DNA of 64,000 nucleotides from Mycoplasma sp. SG1 (lineage in GTDB: Bacteria > Bacillota_I > Bacilli_A > Mycoplasmatales > SG1). Position numbers and translations under genes: made by a program. The stretch is from contig NZ_CP076852.1 of assembly GCF_023612375.1 (NCBI RefSeq), positions 541,475 through 605,474 on the forward strand, given 5' to 3'. A model generated the notes under the pieces. That model was not told where the DNA came from. It saw nothing but the letters and a program-made list of their open reading frames with translations, and made no database searches. This document shows, in pieces, positions 19,534 through 31,984 of this stretch (position 1 is its first letter; each line of letters begins with the position of its first letter).

Positions 19534-19887
19534 GATGAAATAATCATTCAGCAATCAGAAGAAGCGAGACCGAACAATGAATATAAAATGTATTGAAACA
19601 TTGAAATGTCTAACATACGATTCCATCCTCTTGAATCGTTAACGCTAAGTAATAATGAAGCAATTATAAAAATTGAAGCTTTTCAATTTAAAAAAATGAA
19701 GACAACTATAAAACTTATATTTAATAAAGAGAAATTTAATGAAATAAAAACTTTAACCGATTCCAAAGAATTTTATAAAGAATTAAGTAATTCCTTATTA
19801 GGGTTTGAAAGCAAAATTTATCAAGATAATAATGGTGAATCTGAAATTATAATTCTCCCAGATATTACAATCAAAAAATATAATTAA
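19534..19887 (+). pseudogene. Lipoprotein family copy C, signal peptide deleted
   Basis: The conserved upstream region of the family joins directly to the middle of the gene: the frame resumes at DEIIIQQSEEA (copy B: DDLIIDQSEE) and goes on through SNIRFHPLESL, IEAFQFKKM and IKTLTDSKEFYKEL to LPDITIKKYN and TAA at 19887. The whole signal peptide and linker are missing. In-frame ATGs occur at 19588 and 19606, so a cytoplasmic fragment of about 93-99 residues could be made, but the protein could not be exported as a lipoprotein. Looks like an internal deletion between the leader and the C-terminal domain. Confidence 0.65.
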
Positions 19888-20084
19888 AATCCAGGTAATA
19901 ATCCTAACAAATCATAATATTAAATGATTGAAAAATAATGGGATAAAATAATAAAATTTTTTTTTAAACAGCTAAGATTTTGGCTAATGTTTGATAATTT
20001 TTTATTTTATAGAATTATCATAAAATAATTTATTAATTTTTTTACATAAATTTAACTTTTTAATATCAGAACCAAGTATTTAAG

Positions 20085-22223
20085 ATGAAAAAACTATTCA
20101 ACAAAATCAAAAAGAAAAGCGCAAAAATAATTCCAGCAACTGTAGCTGCTGTTTCTATTTTTGGTGGATGTGGTAGCGAAGAAGAGAAAAAAGAAAAAAT
20201 CAAAATCCAAGAAAATGCAAAAAATACAAATGATAAAAAGTCGGGAACAAAATTAATTCCTGACGAATATCGTTTATCAAATAATTTTATATCATTAAAC
20301 AACGAAAAATTTTACCAATATAAATATTTCTGGGATATTATTGATCAAAAAATAAAAGACACATTATCAGATGAAATAGAAAAATCGCTTAATTCAATTG
20401 AAAAAAATTATGATCTAAATCTATTAATTGAAGGAACTTTAAAAGGATTATATTCCAACAAAGAAAATGCTTCTAATCATAACAGACCTGAAAATATTTT
20501 ACCAATAACATCGATTCAAGTTCAAGAAAACGATGATAAAATAACATTTACTATCAATAGCGTTTTAAAAGAAATAATAATTCCAATCGAAAACAACCAA
20601 TATACTTTTAAAACTAAGAATTCAGAAGTAAATATTCATTTTACGCTTCCTAAAATGTTACATGAAAAAATGTTAGAAAGCGAAATATTTAATCTAAATA
20701 TTGAAAATATTAAAGTCGTATTCCAATCTGATTTTGTTGAAATAAAAAAAGATGATAAAGTGTTATCTATTTTAGAAAAACAATTGGGGCAAGAATTTCT
20801 TATAAAAGAAACAAAACAATATATTATTCAAAAATTAACTGATCAAATTATTTATGAATATGAAGATAAACACAAAATAGAAATTTTCTATCAAGTAATT
20901 AATCAACTAAAGTTAGAAATAGAAAAAAAATTTATTAGTAAATCTATTAAAATACAAAATATCGAAACAATAAAAAATGATGATCTTTCATCATCATTTA
21001 AAATTAATTATCGTTTTTTCTTTGAAAATATTGAAAATGATCAAATTGAAACTATTGATGAAAATGGTGAAAAAAGATTATGATTATTGTCTATGATCAA
21101 CTCTTTCACTGAAAATTTTTATATCACTGTTGACCAAACAACAATAAATCAAATTGAACAAGATATTGTTCCATCCCAAACATATTTAAATGAAATTGAA
21201 ACAGAAGATGTTAATGATTGATTCACACTGACACAATTGGCTAATGAAAAAGAAATGCAGAAAACATTTGAATCTAACAGAGATTTATTACAAAGTTTGC
21301 TTGAAGAACGTTTAGAAATTGTTCATGATCACGAATTGTCTTCTAATATAAACCATATCGATAATGATTTTAAATTCTTAAATTTTTTTGAAGTTGATAA
21401 GATTGAAAAAGCTGAATTTGATGAAACGGATTTTTCTAAAATAATAACATATTTTATTAAATGAAAGCTGAAAGAAAATCAAAGTCCTGAAATTAATCAA
21501 AATTATCGCTTTTTACAAAATGATGAAAGATATACTCTTTTCTTTCAAAACTTAGAAGAAAATAATTCAGAATTAATAATCGATCAAAATTTAAACACTG
21601 ATGTATTTTTTAATAATAAAAAAGTAAATATTAATGGTTTAAAATTAACAGGTAATTTAAAACTAAAAATATCAAAAACTCCCTTAAAAAACTTAATTCA
21701 ATATACACCAAGGGCGATTGATAAAAGTATTAATGATTTAATTGAAAAAGAATTAGTAAAAGAGTTGTCTGCTAAGCTTAAAAATGAACTTATTCAGCAG
21801 TATCATAAAATAAAATTTCCTATAACAGAAGAATTAGAAGCATCAATTGATCAACAATTAAAGACTTATTTTGAACGTAATGAACATCCAATTAAGAACA
21901 TTGATCAAGTGATAGTTTCAGAAATAGAATTAAAATCGCTCGATGATGAAGAAGTATCTTGAATATTTTCAACAATATCAGAAGTTGAGGTTGCTCCAAT
22001 TGATCGATTTGAAGTTGAACATAATTTAGAAAAAATAACAATACAACCTTTTAATTTGGGGAAAGTAAACATAACTATAACCTTTGAGACCCTAAAAAAT
22101 TATTTTGAAATAATCAAAATTATGACCGATAAAGAAGAATTTCTTAAGCTTTTAAATAACGTAAATGTAACATTTCAAATCGATAAAGATGATTTTCCAA
22201 GTGTGACTGTAACTAAAAGATAA
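20085..22223 (+). CDS. Large putative surface lipoprotein D
   Basis: 712 aa, ATG 20085, TAA 22221-22223, read through UGA codons at 21081, 21219, 21462 and 21960. The signal peptide is nearly identical to copy B (KSAKIIPATVAAVSIFGGC, lipobox Cys at residue 31), but the rest is a long, mostly helical charged region, with a C-terminal stretch (IQPFNLGKVNITITF, IKIMTDKEEFLKLL) recognisably related to the C-terminal domain of B and C. So the family keeps its two ends and varies the middle. No enzyme motif seen. Its upstream region lacks the palindromic promoter of A-C. It is followed by a strong bidirectional terminator. Likely an anchored surface protein. Confidence 0.8.
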
Positions 22224-22239
22224 AATTATCGTTAAATTA

Positions 22240-22274
22240 AAAAAAACCATAGCAAGTTATGCTATGGTTTTTTT
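22240..22274. terminator. Bidirectional rho-independent terminator
   Basis: A 14-bp perfect stem, AAAAAACCATAGCA at 22241-22254 with its complement at 22260-22273, 5-nt loop, flanked by A and T runs. It sits between the convergent lipoprotein D and PTS genes and can end both transcripts. Confidence 0.92.
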
Positions 22275-22298
22275 AAAATAAAGAGTTTTTTTTCTTGA

Positions 22299-24146
22299 TT
22301 ATTCCTTAGAATCTAATTTTTTGTTATTATTAGATATTTCAGGATCATCTTTCTCTTTAGATGCATGGTTTAGTTTTTTTTCAACTTCAGCTTGTTGCTC
22401 GCGTTTCTCTGTTAAATATTGATTCAATTTAACTGTAATTATTTCAGCTTTTGGACCAAAAATTAACTGATAGTTTTTGCCAACCAGAAGAACTTTAAAG
22501 CACCCTAACTCTTGAATTGCCTGTTCGTTAACGACAGTAGTGTCTTTAACATCGACTCTTACCCGAGTTGCACAATTTGATGCAGCTAGAATGTTTTCAG
22601 CTCCGCCTAACGCTTCACCTAATTGAGAACCAATACCGATGGTACGCATTTGTTTTTTAGCTTGTTTTACATCTGTTGTTTGTACTTGTCCGCCAACGAT
22701 TGCTGGAATTTGTACTTTACGTCATTTCATGTAATAGAAAAAGACAGCAAAATATATAGGGAAAAATACAGCAGCAAGAATAATAACTAAATAACATTTT
22801 GTACCAAAACCATTAATATCAGGTATTAAACCATAAAAAATTCAGTCAAGGCCGCCACAACTAAAGGCAGATCCCATGTGACCACCTAAACCGTAAGCGA
22901 CAGCAGCCCCAATTCCACACATAATTGAATTAAAACCAAAGAATAATAACGGTGCTATCAGAATATAACTTCAGAACATCGGTTCAGTTACCCCGATTGA
23001 AACTGATGAAACATAAGCACTTATCATCATTGCAGAGATTTTTTTTCTATGTTCTTTTGGTGCTCTAGCAATAACTGCTAAAACTGTTCCAAGATATCCA
23101 CCGATCATAAATGGATAGTTTGGACCAATAAATCGACCTGGATCTAATGTTAATTTGTTGTTAGCTGCATCAAATAATTGGGCATTGAAAGGAACCCCGT
23201 TTTGATACATTCAGAATCAAATATGTTGATCACCTTGAATATCAGAAGCAGGCCCTGCATATCTATGCCCATTTAGCATAAAATGTGAACCAGCTGGAAT
23301 CTCTCCTCCAGCGGATGTTCATCATAGAAGTGAATAAAAGGCATGGTGAACTCCAAATGGTGTTAAAACTCTCCAAATGAAAGCAACGATTCCTGAATCA
23401 ACCCCAGGACCTAATTTCCCAGAATTTGCGCCTAATCATGATAATCCAGCCCCAACAAAAGGCCATAATATCATGAATATGAAGGACAAACCCATAGAAA
23501 AAAATGTAAGAATTATTGGAACAAATCTATTTCCAGAAAAAAATGATAGGAAAGATGGAAGTTGTATAGTTTTAAATTTTTTATAACATCATACAACTAA
23601 CACCCCAACTAAAATCCCTCCAAAAACACTAGTAGAAAGTGATAAAATCCCAAGATTCAATGCTAAAATTGAATCTGGGATTTTAAGTCCTAGAAAATCA
23701 AACGAACCATTCTGATCAGAAGGCATATTTACTACTCCAACGAAAGCTAAAATAGAAGCTTGAGTTACCAAGAATATTAAATAACCTCATATCGCTGATA
23801 CAGCCGAAATACCTTCTCCTGTAAAAACAACAACAATCGCAATCGTAAAGAATATGGGCAGATTGTTAAACAACGCTCCCCCAATCTGATTAATGAAATT
23901 CCCGATTTTTCAACCAATTTCATTATGATTAACAATCTGACCTGTGATTGACGCTCCAACCCCTAGCAAAATACCAGCAAATGGCATTATAGCTATAACA
24001 ACAAAAAAAGCACCACTTAGTTTTGTTAAAAACTGTCTAATTTGGTGCTTACTAATTTTTGTTTTGGTAGCATCCCCTTGATGAACAGATTTTTTACGAG
24101 TAAAAATACTTGCGACTCTCTTAAAATCTATTTTTTTCAAATTCAT
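22299..24146 (-). CDS. PTS glucose/N-acetylglucosamine-family EIICB permease
   Basis: 615 aa. An N-terminal EIIC membrane domain (about ten helices, with GDQHIWFWMYQNG, GRFIGPNYPFMIGG and SVSIGVTEPMFW typical of the Glc family) is followed by an EIIB domain whose phosphorylated Cys lies in AASNCATRVRVDVKD (Cys about residue 525). A charged Lys/Glu/Asn tail ends the protein; no EIIA domain is fused. It imports and phosphorylates a hexose using phosphate from HPr/EIIA encoded elsewhere. Exact sugar cannot be told. Start ATG 24146. A second permease of the same family is at 54231-56195. Confidence 0.92.
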
Positions 24147-24284
24147 TAAAATTTATTTTATTGTTATCTTTGTAATACTTTATATAAAATTTGAGTTTAT
24201 TGTTAGTTAAATTGTCTATTTTATGTTTTAAGAAAATATTTTTTAATATATTTAATTTAGATATAGAAAAAACAAGAAAATAAA

Positions 24285-24305
24285 AACACTTAAAACAACA
24301 CTTAA
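24285..24305 (-). repeat. Short direct repeat upstream of the PTS gene
   Basis: AACACTTAA occurs twice (24285-24293 and 24297-24305), one helical turn apart (12 nt start to start), about 140-160 nt before the PTS start in a 283-nt gap to rbgA that holds no gene. It could be a regulator binding site; nothing else supports this. Confidence 0.3.
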
Positions 24306-24429
24306 CTTCATATAGTATATCATTTTTAGAATACCTGTTTTGAAATAAACTATAAATGTAAAAAAAGGAATAATTACGTTATTAATTTAAATTATTAGGT
24401 TATTTTTATGAATAAAAAAAGAAAAGTAA

Positions 24430-25260
24430 TTAAGAATTAAGATTAATTTTTTCTCAAGTTATCGGTTCTTTAATTGCTTTAAAAGAGTTAAAAATATAAA
24501 CTTCTGTAGCTTCAAGGCTTGAAAAATGTTTTTGGGCTTTAACTTGATTAAGAAACTCAAGATAGGTTATTGTTTCTTCAAATCGATTACAAGCAAAAAT
24601 TTTAGTTAAAACTTTTCGGTAATTTTCGAATAAATAACTGAAAGCAAACTGATTAATGCTTGATATTTCTGCTACTTTATGTGATAAAGTGTTAACTAAA
24701 TTGGCGATAATCCATTGTTTGGAATCACTAAATTTTTTGATTGTAATCCCAGGAAAGTCAAAAATATAAAATTTTTCATTTATTTTTAAAAGTTGGGGGC
24801 GTTTTGTCACCCCTGGTTTATTAGCTGCTTGAACGATATTTTTTCGATATAAACGATTTATTAAGGTGCTTTTACCGATATTAGGAAAACCCATCACTAA
24901 AATTGTATAAATTAATGGTATTTTTAGGTTGTTTTTTTGATAAGTTTTAATAATCAAATCAAAAAGTTTATTAATTGTTCCTTTGCTTAAACTTTTTGAA
25001 AGATCAAGGGAAATTGTTGGTATTTTTTTACTTTGATTAAAATAATTTAAAAATAGATTAAGTTCTCTTTTATCTGCTAAATCTGATTTTGTTAAAACGA
25101 GAATGTGAGTATGGTTTGGAAATTTTTTAAAAATATCAAAATCAAGTGTAGCGATTGGAGCCCTTGCGTCAGCTAATGTAATAATAACATCGTATTTATC
25201 CTGATTCTTAACAAAATAATCGTTATATTTTTTCATATAACCAGGATATCATGTATTCAT
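24430..25260 (-). CDS. rbgA: Ribosome biogenesis GTPase RbgA (YlqF)
   Basis: 276 aa. Circularly permuted GTPase: N-terminal WYPGYMKK (usual W-F-P-G-H-M), ADARAP, G4 motif TKSDL, then G1 GFPNIGKSTLINRL, NKPGVTK (G2) and FDFPGI (G3). RbgA acts in late maturation of the 50S subunit. The conserved W-Y-P-G is UGA-encoded, and the true start is ATG 25260, 24 nt before the position a standard-code reading would choose. Ends with a UGA Trp near the C terminus (PITWEKINLNS) and TAA at 24430. Confidence 0.92.
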
Positions 25261-25303
25261 ATGTTGTTCTGTTAAATTTTAATATTTGCGATTTTAAGAT
25301 AAA

Positions 25304-26176
25304 TTATTGATGAAATTGCTTTGATCTAATCATTTCTATTTCTTCCTTATAAGGTGGTTTATTGTCAATATAAGGGGTTTCTAATATTTTTGGAATACCA
25401 TTCAATTTTGGATGATAAATAAAATTTATTAAAGGTTGAAACCCAATATGACCATGCCCAAGATTTTCGTGGCGATCTTTGTGGGCGCTGATTGGATTTT
25501 TTGAATCATTAACATGAATTGCGATGACTTTATCAACCCCAACAATTCGATCAAATTCATCAATAACATGATCTAAATCATTGATTAAATCATATCCTGC
25601 ATCATGTAAATGACATGAATCAAGACAAAAACCAACTTTTTCTTTTAACTTTAAATTGTCATAAATATATCTTAAATGTTCAAATTTAAAACATATCTCA
25701 TGTCCTTTTCCAGCCATCGTTTCAAGGGCAACTTTACATTTCATATCCTTCGTTAAAGATTCATTCAAAGATTTAATACATGTCTTAAGGCCATCTTCTA
25801 GGGTTCCTGAGACATATGATCCAGGATGTACAACTAAAACTTTTGCTCCGATTGCTTCAGTTCGTTTAATTTCCTCTTTCAAAAATTTAACTGCAAATTC
25901 TTGTTTAACTGGATCAACTGGATTGGCTAAATTAATGATATATGGAGCGTGAACAATGATATGCTCTAAACTAAAATTTTCTTTTAATGCTAACTCTTTA
26001 GTCTCTTTAATTTTAAACTTATTAATGTCTGTTCTAATCGTGTTTTGGGGAGCGCCTGTGTAAATCATTAAACAGTTCGCTTTATTGGCCAATGAAAACT
26101 TTAAGCTTCCTAAAAGATAGTCAGGAGCGGTTAATGGGGTATGCGATCCAATGATCAATTTATAGTTATTTTTCAT
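25304..26176 (-). CDS. nfo: Endonuclease IV (apurinic/apyrimidinic)
   Basis: 290 aa. A trinuclear zinc TIM-barrel enzyme that cuts DNA at abasic sites in base excision repair. Metal-ligand motifs are complete: VHAPYIINLANP, VVHPGSYVSG, ALETMAGKG, FCLDSCHLHDAGYD, IHVNDSKN and KDRHENLGHGHIG. ATG 26176 is chosen because the family starts just before IGSHTPL; a longer reading from an in-frame TTG adds nine residues without support. It is 43 nt upstream of rbgA and divergent from the next gene. Confidence 0.95.
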   Translation of the reverse strand: MKNNYKLIIGSHTPLTAPDYLLGSLKFSLANKANCLMIYTGAPQNTIRTDINKFKIKETKELALKENFSLEHIIVHAPYIINLANPVDPVKQEFAVKFLKEEIKRTEAIGAKVLVVHPGSYVSGTLEDGLKTCIKSLNESLTKDMKCKVALETMAGKGHEICFKFEHLRYIYDNLKLKEKVGFCLDSCHLHDAGYDLINDLDHVIDEFDRIVGVDKVIAIHVNDSKNPISAHKDRHENLGHGHIGFQPLINFIYHPKLNGIPKILETPYIDNKPPYKEEIEMIRSKQFHQ

Positions 26177-26310
26177 ATTATTGGTTGTTATTTTCAAAAT
26201 CAAAATCTTCTACTTTTTCTTATTCAAAAAAATGCTTTAATCAAAGAACATTAAGGAAATGAATTTTATACATCCATATTTGTTTAATTAAATGGTTTTT
26301 ATAGAAAAAT

Positions 26311-27339
26311 ATGAAAGAATTTTCTAAATATAAATTAAAAATAATTAGTAAAGGTTGAAATTTTTGAAATATTCCAGCCAGCGGATATCCGTTCGGTGAA
26401 ACAACATTGTACCACGGATTAAATGGTAATGATAATGATATAAAACTTTTTACTGATATTATTAACCAATACCTTTCATATATAAGTCCTAAAAAAATTC
26501 AAATTAAAAATATCGATAAATCTATTTTTGCAGAAAGTAAATTAATTATATCAACATGAGAAAAAAGAAATATAAATGATTACTTAAAAGCAAGAATGAT
26601 AGGATGATATAAATTTACGACATTTCAACCATTAAAAGAATTTGTCGGGGTTTTAACAATTTTAAAAGGCAGTAAAAATTTTGGTTCAATCGTTGTTTGC
26701 TTTAATTTTAGACTTGATAAATTAGGTAATATTAAAGCGCTTGAAGAAATAGAATTTGATGAATATGGTTACTTTCATCATTTAGAAAGCGATTTTTTAG
26801 CCAAAAGTTTTTTAGGTATTGATAAAAATTATTGAAAAATTCATACTTTATATACAAACGAAATGATCAATTTAGATCAAAATGGTAGTCTTTTAAATTT
26901 AGCTAAAAGTAAATATTCAAAAAATCTTAAATTATTAAAATTAAAAAATAAAAATATTGACGATCTAAAATTGGAAATAAAATTTAAGAATTTAAGTAAT
27001 TTTAAAAATTTAGCAGGAATTATTTCACGAATCGATAATCTTGATTCTAAAATTGTTAAAACTCAAAATTATTTAATGAATATTATTCTAACCGCTGATA
27101 TTATTTTTTTAAATCCCAAAACTTGATATGGGGAAAATAAAGAAACTGCTAAAAAACATTATTCTAATAGTTCATGTTATGTTAAAAAGATTATTTATAA
27201 AAATATCAGAATCAATCATAATCATAAAAAGAACCATTTTAATGGCGATTTAATATATGAGTTAGATGATTTATACAATAAAAATCTTTTTGCAGGAGAA
27301 AAAATCGAAATATCTTGTTCAAATAAAATTAAAAATTAA
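26311..27339 (+). CDS. Hypothetical protein, unrecognised
   Basis: 342 aa, ATG 26311, TAA 27337-27339, with UGA codons at several positions (for example IISKGWNFWNIPASG). It has no signal peptide and no clear membrane segment, is basic and Lys/Asn/Ile-rich, and contains an N-terminal NIPASGYPFGETTLYHG segment that looks like a conserved loop. The middle is Lys-rich and helical. No family recognised. It is alone on the plus strand between divergent nfo and convergent polC; its stop codon overlaps the polC stop. A continuous 342-codon frame with UGA in plausible Trp places supports a real gene. Confidence 0.7.
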
Positions 27340-30300
27340 TCGTTAATAATATTTAAGTTCTTAAAAATTTTTAACTGTGTTTGGTTTAAAATTTTTGCTT
27401 CTTTAAATAATTGATGATTAAAGTCAGGATTACTTTTACGAAATGCGACAATTTTTTTACCAACTATATCACCAAGACCTTTAATTGATCTAAATGGTAA
27501 AATTAATGAATTTCTTTCATGATCAATAATAAATTTATAGGCATCTGATTTTTGGAGATTAACTTGTTCAAAACTAAAACCCCTTGCTATAAACTCTAAC
27601 GCACTTTCATAGGATGTAATTAAATCTTTTTCTTCGCTTGTTTGTCTTTTTTCATCAATTGCCTTTATTTCATTTAAGCGTTTTTTAATTAAAAAGGGGT
27701 CCTTTAAAATTAAAAATTCTGGTTCAAAATGAGTGCAACGAACTGAAAAATAAACTGAATAATATTCAAGAGGATAATAAATTTTAAATCATAAAATCCT
27801 TCACGCCATCATAACATAGGCTGTAGCGTGCGCTTTAGGGAAAAGATAAGTTATTTTTTTACATGATTCAATATATCAAGAAGGAATTTTTGCTTCTTTT
27901 AAAATATGTTCATAATCAGCATTTAAACCTTTCCCCTTTCGAATTGATTCCATGATTTCGAAAGCTAAATTACGATTTACTCCTGCATCGATTAAATTAA
28001 TCATGATATCATCTCTACAGGCAACAACATCTTTTAATTTATGATTTTTCTTTAAAATTAAATTTTTAGCATTATTAATTCAAACATTCGTTCCATGTGA
28101 TAGACCTGAGATTCGAACTAGATCAGAAAATTTAGTTGGCTTACCATCTAATAACATTTTTCTAACAAAATTTGTCCCAAATTCAGGTGCTCCGATAACA
28201 CCAATTGAATCATTTACCAAACCTTTAATTTTATAACCTAACGCTTCAGTTGATCTAAATAAAGAAAGAATCTTTTTATCATGAAAACTGATTTGATTTA
28301 ACAAAGCGCTTTTATTAACCAGTTTCGTCATAATTGAAATTACCTCAGGATCTAAATGCCCTAATAAATCTAATTTCAAAAGAATATCGTGAATAACATC
28401 AATATCAAAATGAGTAATTTTGAAATCAGCCTTTCTATCATCGCCTGGATAACAAACTGGTGTAAATTGATTAATGTTCATCCCTTTCGGAATAATAACA
28501 AATCCGCCTGGATGTTGTGAAGAAGTTTTTTTAATGCCAGTTAATTTTTTAATGATTAAACTTTTATTTAATTGATAAACTTTTTCTGGATTATTCTCAG
28601 CATATTCCATAAAATAACTATAAGCTAATTTATCTTGAATTTTAGAAATTGTTCCTGCTCTAAAAACTTGTTTAGGTGAAAAAAGATCGACAACAAATTG
28701 ATGGATTTTATTTTGATAACTACTTGCAAAGTTTAAATCAATATCAGGAACTTTATTTCCATCGATTCCTAAAAACGTTTCAAAGAAAATATTATGACCA
28801 TCGCCGACCATTTGGTTTGAACATTTAGGACATGGAATGATATCTAAATCAAAGCCTGAATCAATGTTTTTATCAACGAAATGATGATAATGACAAGATG
28901 GACAAACATAGTGAGCAGGAAGCGGATTAACCTCTGTGATGTTTAGTAAAAAACCAACAAAAGATGAGCCAATCGATCCTCTTGAACCAACTAAGTATTT
29001 ATCTTTCAAAGATTTATTTACGATTAAATTTGAAATTAAAAAAATATTTGCATAATCATTTCGAATAATAATTTTTAACTCTTCTTCAAGACGGAAAATA
29101 ATCAATTTATCAGGATTTTTACCATAGATCTTTTCAAGTTTACGATAACAGATCTTTTTAATTAAATTTGATGCATTTTCATCGATAACAACAGGATATA
29201 GTTTACTTTTAATTGGAATTAAGTCATTGCTTATCTGATCGCTTATTTTTTTTGGATTGATAAAAATAATTTCTTCAACTAGATCTTTATCATTTAAAAA
29301 GTCAAATTGATCAACAAGTTTTTTTGTTTCATATAAATGGGCTTGTGGAGATTTTTGATCATTATCGTATGATTTTAAATAATGGGTTCATGATTTATTT
29401 TTATAATTTTTAATTAATAAATCACGAACTGAATAATCTTCTTCATCAAGATAAAAACAATTTGATGTAACAATAACAGGTTTATTAATTTTTTTTGCTC
29501 ATTTGATGAAAGTTTTTATGATATCTTGAATTAAGGTGATTGATTTAAATTTATTATCGCCTATAAAATTAAGATATGCACGAGGTGGATTTAATTCAAG
29601 ATAATCATAGTTAAGAGCAAATTTTTTAAAATCTGAAAAATTATTTTGAATAACAGAATTAAAGACTGGACTTCTAAAATCGCATGAAGTTAAAATAAAA
29701 TGTTCTTTCATTTTTTCAATATTTTCAAAGAAAATTTTAGGACGCTTAAAACAATAATCGGTTGAAGCTAATGATAATAACTCGTAAAGTTTTTCAATTC
29801 CTGCTTGATTTTTAACATAAATATTAATCGGCCAACCTCTCGTTGTTTCATAATACTTTAATAAATTTACTGATCGATTATCATTATCATCAATTTTAAT
29901 TTGACAAATATCTTTAAAGTCATTCAATCCATTGTTTTCTAACAGTTCTAAAAGTTTTAAAAAACAAGCATATAAAACCTCTGCATCATAACCTGCCCTG
30001 TGCGCATTTGTAGTTGGTCCTGAATTATCGTTACTTTTTTCTAATGATGGACTATTTTCAAGATACTTAATCTTAAAATAACCAGCCAATGATTTTAAGC
30101 TAAATTTCTTTTTATCAACTAATATAAATCTTGCTAATGAATAAGTGTCTAAAACTAAATTTGATAAAACATCATCTAAATATTTTAGATAATATGATTG
30201 TAAAAAGCTATAGTCAAAAAGAGCGTTGTGGGCAACTAAAAGATAATCACCGATAAATTCTTTAATTTTAAGAATTCCAGATTTTGGATCATAACCATCT

Positions 30301-31871
30301 TTAAGCATTTCATTACTAATACCGGTTAAATTTTGAATAAAATCATTAATAGGTTGAGAAGGTTTTAAAAAAATTTCTAGTTTATCAACGATTTTACCAT
30401 CAACGATTTTTATTCCAGCAAACTCAATTATTTCATTAACAGAAGCATAAAAGCCTGTTGTTTCAAGATCAAAAACAATAAATTGTTTAATCTTTTTAAA
30501 ATTAAATTCTTCAATTTTTTGATTAATAAAAATATCAGGAACTTTTGGAATAACATTTAAAGATAAACCATAAATCAATTTAAATTGTGGTTTGTTTTTT
30601 AACTTTCAATAATAAGCAGATGGGAAATTTTGAACCGAATTATTATCAGTAATTGCTAATCCATCTAAATCATACTCAACCGCTCTTTCAAGATATTCTT
30701 CGACTTTATTAACTCCATCCATCATTGACATGTTGGTATGAACTGATAATTCTGTTCGCTTTAAATGATATTTGCTATATTTTTTTTTAACTTTAGGTTT
30801 TTTTTGCAAAATTTCAAAATCTTTTAAAAAACCGCATTCCTGTTTTAAATAAGAATCATGCCGGTAAGTTGAATCAACAACAATATAATCGTCATTTTGG
30901 AGTTTTTTAAACTTATTAAAAAAGGTCGAATGTGATGAGCTGGTTTTAAAAAATTTTTTAAAGCATAATCTTTCAGTGCCGTCATTTAAATAAAATTGAA
31001 ATATTGTTCAATCTTTGGGGGTGGTTTCTTGCAAATCAGTAACAGTCCCTGTTAAAAAAAATTGTTCATTTTCATGGACGTTTGATAATACATCAGAAAT
31101 TTTTTCAAATCTCAATGTATTAGAGTTTTTTGTCACTATTTTTGAACTTTGAAAAATTAAATTAGGATTTGATTGACTATTATCACTATCATTCTTGGTT
31201 TTCTTTTCATCAATAATTAACGGGTTTATAAACCTGTTTTGAAAAGAATATTTTTCACCGTTTGATAATATTTTTTTTTTAGGTTGAGCAAGTTTAACAT
31301 GATTGTATTTTTCTTCAATCATTTCCTTATTTGATCCTTGATTAACTTTTTCAGAAGATTTAGTTTCTGTTAATGTTGTGTTACTTTCTGATAGATCTTT
31401 ATTTTCAACAAATGGTTTTGAATTTAAAAAATATTCCCATCCATAATGACCAATTAAATATTGATCAAAATCAGAATTTAAGATTTTTTGAAAATTTATT
31501 AAATCATCTTGAGAGCTGAAATTAATCTGGAATAGATCTTTATCTTTTTTGTGTTTAAAATCTAAAAATTTAAATGATGAAAACTTAAGTTTTAAATCAG
31601 ATTTAAAATCTTTCGTAAATTGGGTGTTAATTTGATAATTACAAATAATATCAATATTTTGTAATTTTAGGTTTTCAATAAAATTTTTGATTGATTCGTA
31701 TGAAAAGTAATGAAAAACTTTAAAAACAATTTGGATTGTATTATCTTTTATTTCGATTGTTTCAAATTGAAACTTTTCTCAAATATTTATTTCTTCAGGT
31801 GATGGTTGATATTTAAAATAAAGAAAAAAATTCTTTATTCTTGGGTCTAACTTTTCTGTATCATCTAGCAT
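27336..31871 (-). CDS. polC: DNA polymerase III alpha subunit, PolC type
   Basis: 1511 aa, slightly longer than usual for PolC. Order: N-terminal domains I/II with an Asn/Ser/Lys-rich stretch, a PHP domain (HTNMSMMDGVNKVEEY, about residue 380) interrupted as usual by the 3'-5' exonuclease (FIVFDLETTGFYA, about 468), further exonuclease motifs (AHNALFDYSF, HRAGYDAEV), a zinc-binding CPSCHYHH / CPKC pair (about 985-1015), the polymerase palm PDIDLNFASSYQ (about 1043) and the C-terminal thumb and helix-hairpin-helix region. PolC is the replicative polymerase of low-GC Gram-positives and mollicutes. ATG 31871. Stop overlaps the stop of the convergent plus-strand gene. Confidence 0.97.
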
Positions 31872-31909
31872 TTTATTAAGGTAAAAGAAAATTTAAATTA
31901 TTATTTACT

Positions 31910-31915
31910 ATTATA
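31910..31915 (-). promoter_or_regulatory. Possible -10 box for polC
   Basis: TATAAT on the minus strand 39-44 nt before the polC ATG, in the 113-nt gap after the giant repeat gene. No good -35 box. Confidence 0.3.
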
Positions 31916-31984
31916 AAAAATGTAGAAAAGATATTAGAAAAATGTATTCTATTATTTAATCTTAAATATGTTTAGGTTGAGAAA

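Noticed and set aside
20066-20302. Minus-strand open frame across the start of lipoprotein D (similar ones over copies A and B)
   Set aside because: They exist only because the conserved signal-peptide coding sequence is open on the other strand; same composition, no start signals.
23377-23586. Plus-strand open frame inside the first PTS gene
   Set aside because: Antisense shadow of an intact EIICB gene; no signature of its own.
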